Assembly (NCBI RefSeq): GCF_051257895.1
Contig: NZ_CP194331.1
Location: 2,294,001-2,358,000, forward strand
Direction: 5' to 3'
DNA from: Gallionella straubiae
GTDB taxonomy: Bacteria > Pseudomonadota > Gammaproteobacteria > Burkholderiales > Gallionellaceae
DNA: 64,000 bases
The notes beneath the pieces were generated by a model. It saw nothing but the letters and a program-made list of their open reading frames with translations, made no database searches and was not told the DNA's origin. The position numbers and the translations under genes are program-made. This document shows positions 61,378 through 64,000 of this stretch, piece after piece. Position 1 is the first letter of the stretch. The number at the start of each line of letters is the position of its first letter.

Positions 61378-62194
61378 ACCGCTCACGCAATTCTTCCAGA
61401 TTCAATTCGCGCAGGATATGCTCCAGTCTTTCCCGCGCATTCTTTCTCTGCGCATCCCCGCGGCGCGCGATGATGAGCTCGTTCTTCATCGAGTGCTCCC
61501 AGCCGACCAGTTCCGTCACCGTTACCCCGTAGCCGTGTGACTCCAGCAGCAGGCAGCGCAGCACATTGGTGAGGTGGCTGCCGAATTCGCGGGTGTGGAT
61601 CGGATGCCGCCAGATTTCCGAGAGCGGAGTTTTGCCGAACGACTGGTTCTTGTGCTTGTTCAATACAGACGCAACCTCGGCCTGGCAGCAAGGCGCCAGC
61701 ACGATGAATTTCGCCTGCTTGTGCAGCGCGAACTTGATCGCGTCGTCGGTGGCGGTGTTGCAGGCGTGCAGCGCCGTGACGACATCGACTTGCTCGGGCA
61801 GTTGCGGCGAGTGGATGGATTCTTCCACCGACAGGTTCAGGAAAGACATGCGCGCAAAGCCCAGCTTCCCAGCCAGTTCGCGGGATTTGCCGACCAGCAC
61901 CTCGCGGGTCTCGATGCCGTAGACGCGGCCGGCCTCGCGTGCCTTCAGGAACAGGTCGTAGAGGATGAAGCCCAGGTAGGACTTGCCTGCGCCGTGATCC
62001 ACTAGCGTCAGGTCCTGCCTCTCTGCGAGTATTTCATCGAGCAACGGTTCGATGAAGTGATACAGGTGATAAACCTGCTTCAGTTTGCGCCGGCTGTCCT
62101 GGTTGAGCTTGCCGTCGCGCGTCAGGATGTGCAGCTCCTTGAGCAGTTCGACGGACTGGCCGGGTCTGATTTCTGGGATGGAGGTAATGTTCAC
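61367..62194 (-). CDS. SAM-dependent methyltransferase (GSTCD-like)
   Basis: This 275-residue protein has a class I methyltransferase core: LTLVDHGAGKSYLGFILYDL is the SAM loop (VDxGaGkG/S), followed by VYGIETREVLVGKSRELAGK, VDVVTALHACNTATDDAI and LAPCCQAEV. This arrangement matches the GSTCD/TrmR-like family that includes predicted RNA methyltransferases; the substrate is not known. The GTG at 62194 is the best start; an ATG lies far upstream. Its end overlaps queG by 11 bases. Confidence 0.8.
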   Translation of the reverse strand: MNITSIPEIRPGQSVELLKELHILTRDGKLNQDSRRKLKQVYHLYHFIEPLLDEILAERQDLTLVDHGAGKSYLGFILYDLFLKAREAGRVYGIETREVLVGKSRELAGKLGFARMSFLNLSVEESIHSPQLPEQVDVVTALHACNTATDDAIKFALHKQAKFIVLAPCCQAEVASVLNKHKNQSFGKTPLSEIWRHPIHTREFGSHLTNVLRCLLLESHGYGVTVTELVGWEHSMKNELIIARRGDAQRKNARERLEHILRELNLEELRERFIY

Positions 62195-62357
62195 GGATAT
62201 AGTCTTCGTGTCTTGGTCATGCGGCCGCAGACGGCGCAAATTCGGCGCCAAATAATAGCGCGTTTCATCGGTGGCGGTGACGCAATCAGCCTTGTGGGGG
62301 TAGAATCTGCCTCGCTTCGAGGTATTCGCAATGAATAATATAAAAAGGGAGGGTATC

Positions 62358-63614
62358 GTGAATCGATTGGTAAAGGCCGCATTTATCGGGCTGGTAGTGA
62401 GCAATATCGCGTTCGCCGAGGAAGAAAAAGCGCCGGACTGGAATACGGAAACTCTGTCGGGCGATTGGGGTGGGGCGCGCCCCAGCCTCTACGACAAGGG
62501 CATCACGGTGGAACTGACCCACAAGAGCGACCTGCTGGCGAACACGTCGGGCGGCGTCAGCCGCGGTTCGGTCTGGCTGGCGAACAGCGAAGCAGCGATC
62601 AACATGGATCTGGGTACGCTGGCCGGTTGGGATGCCACCACCGCCTTCTTCCAGTACCACGTCCAGCACGGTGCCAAGTCGATCAATAATTACACCGGCA
62701 GCTTCGCCGGGGTGGACAACATCGAGTCGAGCACCAATGCCGGCCAGTTCTTCCAAGCATGGCTGCAAAAGAATTCGGCCGACGACAGTCTGTCGGTGCT
62801 GGCAGGGTTGTATGCGATCGACTCCGAGTTTTATGTCACCGATACCTCAGGGCTGTTCCTGCAGCCGCCTTACGGCATGTCGGCCGAAATGGCGCAGACC
62901 GGGCAGAACGGCCCCCCGGTCTTCCCGATGGGCGCACTGGGAATGCGCGTGAAATACGCTTCGTCGGGCTATTACGTGCAGGGGGCATTGACCGACGGCG
63001 TGCCGGGGCATCTCAATAATCCGCAGGGCACGCATATCCGGCTGGACAAGGGCGATGGCACGCTCGCCGTCATCGAACTGGGTTCCAATACGTCGGAAGA
63101 GGGTAAATCCTTCAATAAGACCGCCATTGGCTTGTGGCGTTACACTGCGCGCGCCGACGATCTGACCGAAGTGGATGCACTCGGCAATCCGCTGCGCCGC
63201 CCAGACCAGGGGTTCTACTTCCTGGCTGAGCGTACCCTGCGTGCCGAACAAAATGACCCTGCGCAGGGCTTGTCGGGTTTCGCTCGATTCGGTACGGTCA
63301 ACAAGGATGTTTATCAGGCGGACTGGTCCGGAAGCCTGGGCTTGATCTACCAAGGGTTATTTGACGGGCGCGATGAAGATACCGCCGGTATTGCCGTCAC
63401 TACCTGCCATGCCAGCAGCAAGTATCGCGATGCTCAACTTGCGCTGGGCAATGCTTCCGATTCGTCCGAAACGGTAGTCGAAATTACCTATCGCGCGCAA
63501 TTGAAGCCGTGGTTGTCCGTACAACCGATGGTGCAGCGCATTTTCAATCCAAATATGGATGCAACCCTGCGGGATGTATGGGTGGCCGGGGTGCGGCTTG
63601 AAGTGGCATTTTGA
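62358..63614 (+). CDS. OprB-family carbohydrate porin
   Basis: This 418-residue outer-membrane porin has a signal peptide (cleaved near AFA). The mature part opens with LSGDWGGARPSLYDKGITVE, the OprB signature, and ends in RLEVAF with a terminal Phe. OprB proteins form 16-stranded channels for sugars, often induced by substrates. The GTG start at 62358 has GGGAGGG four bases upstream; ATG 62331 (nine codons earlier, also with a weak GAGGT) is an alternative. Confidence 0.86.
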   Translation: MNRLVKAAFIGLVVSNIAFAEEEKAPDWNTETLSGDWGGARPSLYDKGITVELTHKSDLLANTSGGVSRGSVWLANSEAAINMDLGTLAGWDATTAFFQYHVQHGAKSINNYTGSFAGVDNIESSTNAGQFFQAWLQKNSADDSLSVLAGLYAIDSEFYVTDTSGLFLQPPYGMSAEMAQTGQNGPPVFPMGALGMRVKYASSGYYVQGALTDGVPGHLNNPQGTHIRLDKGDGTLAVIELGSNTSEEGKSFNKTAIGLWRYTARADDLTEVDALGNPLRRPDQGFYFLAERTLRAEQNDPAQGLSGFARFGTVNKDVYQADWSGSLGLIYQGLFDGRDEDTAGIAVTTCHASSKYRDAQLALGNASDSSETVVEITYRAQLKPWLSVQPMVQRIFNPNMDATLRDVWVAGVRLEVAF

Positions 63615-63713
63615 AAATCGGCGACCCGTGCAAATCATGAGGCGGCCCGGGGCCTTCTTGGGGTGCCATTGATTCATTGCGTGCGGTGCCAGATTAAATA
63701 AATTACATAGTGT

Positions 63714-63742
63714 TTGACGAAGCCCGGATGCTTTGCTATAGT
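63714..63742 (+). promoter_or_regulatory. Strong promoter for tRNA-fMet / rRNA region
   Basis: TTGACG (63714-63719) and TATAGT (63737-63742) are separated by 17 bases and followed by a GC-rich discriminator (CGCC). Spacing and sequence fit a strong stable-RNA promoter 16 bases before the tRNA 5' end. Confidence 0.75.
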
Positions 63743-63758
63743 TCGCCCTCTTCGCTGA

Positions 63759-63835
<77 letters not shown>

Positions 63836-64000
63836 ATCAGCCCGATCTTTAAAAAGAAAACGAACAACCGACGAGTGTAGGCACTTGGTTTTTGGGGAGT
63901 TTCCGAGTCCTTAGGGATGAGGGAACGACTTTAAAAATATGTAGTAAAAAGTGCTTACGCAAAGTCGAAAAGAATCATGTCAATGATTCACTTTGAGTAA
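63836..64000 (+). other. Probable rRNA operon leader (window ends before the gene)
   Basis: GATCTTTAAAAAGAAAACGA, then CAACCGACGAGTGTAGGCACTT, split here as AACAACCGACGAGTG and TAGGCAC, match the leader style found before 16S (or 23S) rRNA in betaproteobacteria. No rRNA sequence has begun by 64000. The call rests on remembered leader style only. Confidence 0.45.

Overview
The window looks like one contiguous piece of a betaproteobacterial chromosome. Gene content and order (isc operon with hscBA-fdx-iscX, lapAB, split heptose genes, AroA-Cmk fusion, class II NrdJ, several small c-type cytochromes) suggest a Nitrosomonadales/Gallionellaceae-type bacterium (Sideroxydans or Gallionella relatives). 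That placement is an inference from protein character, not from a search.

Layout. 1-9.3 kb is accessory and respiratory: the start of an FAD oxidoreductase, a DUF1924-type cytochrome c with a good sigma-70 promoter, an orphan PAS protein, a CusBA Cu(I)/Ag(I) efflux pair, a Cys-rich exported protein, then an FmdE-like protein, a hemerythrin, two tandem cytochromes c5 and a DUF2249 protein. 9.3-14.8 kb has a glycosyltransferase, an AT-rich gene of unknown function and mutS. 14.9-23.5 kb is housekeeping: suhB, trmJ-cysE, then iscR-iscS-iscU-iscA-hscB-hscA-fdx-iscX for Fe-S assembly, with dsbB. 23.6-24.7 kb holds a Cys/His-repeat exported protein and a small integron-type cassette array (one clear attC site, two small ORFs, no integrase). 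24.7-31.5 kb has nrdJ with paired NrdR boxes, yqhA, a TlpA-like thioredoxin, a lytic transglycosylase and proS. 31.6-35.9 kb is a Slam-like outer-membrane protein plus an 882-residue FecR-domain protein, which I read as a candidate type XI secretion pair. 36-45.7 kb has radC, coaBC-dut, an IS3-family element inserted exactly at the dut stop codon, a PEGA lipoprotein, rppH, and the exbB-exbD-lpxK-ycaR-kdsB-adk-glcG run. 45.7-57 kb has a DnaA-box cluster, xseA, fused aroA-cmk, rpsA-ihfB, lapA-lapB, pyrF, hldA-hldD and cysM. 57-64 kb has an outer-membrane barrel gene next to an XRE regulator, tsaE-amiC, queG, a methyltransferase, an OprB-type porin, and initiator tRNA-Met followed by what looks like an rRNA leader.

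The most unusual content is outside ordinary genes: (1) the attC-bearing cassettes beside nrdJ; (2) a roughly 120-base long-hairpin element in three copies (4627, 43332, 58286), lying in operon gaps or against stop codons; (3) the Slam/FecR pair; and (4) several other repeat families, some inserted in frame inside mutS, a glycosyltransferase gene and tsaE.

Start codons were chosen from ribosome binding sites and family lengths. Several differ from the longest open frame, as stated in each entry. Most very long antisense frames in this GC-rich DNA were discarded as shadows.
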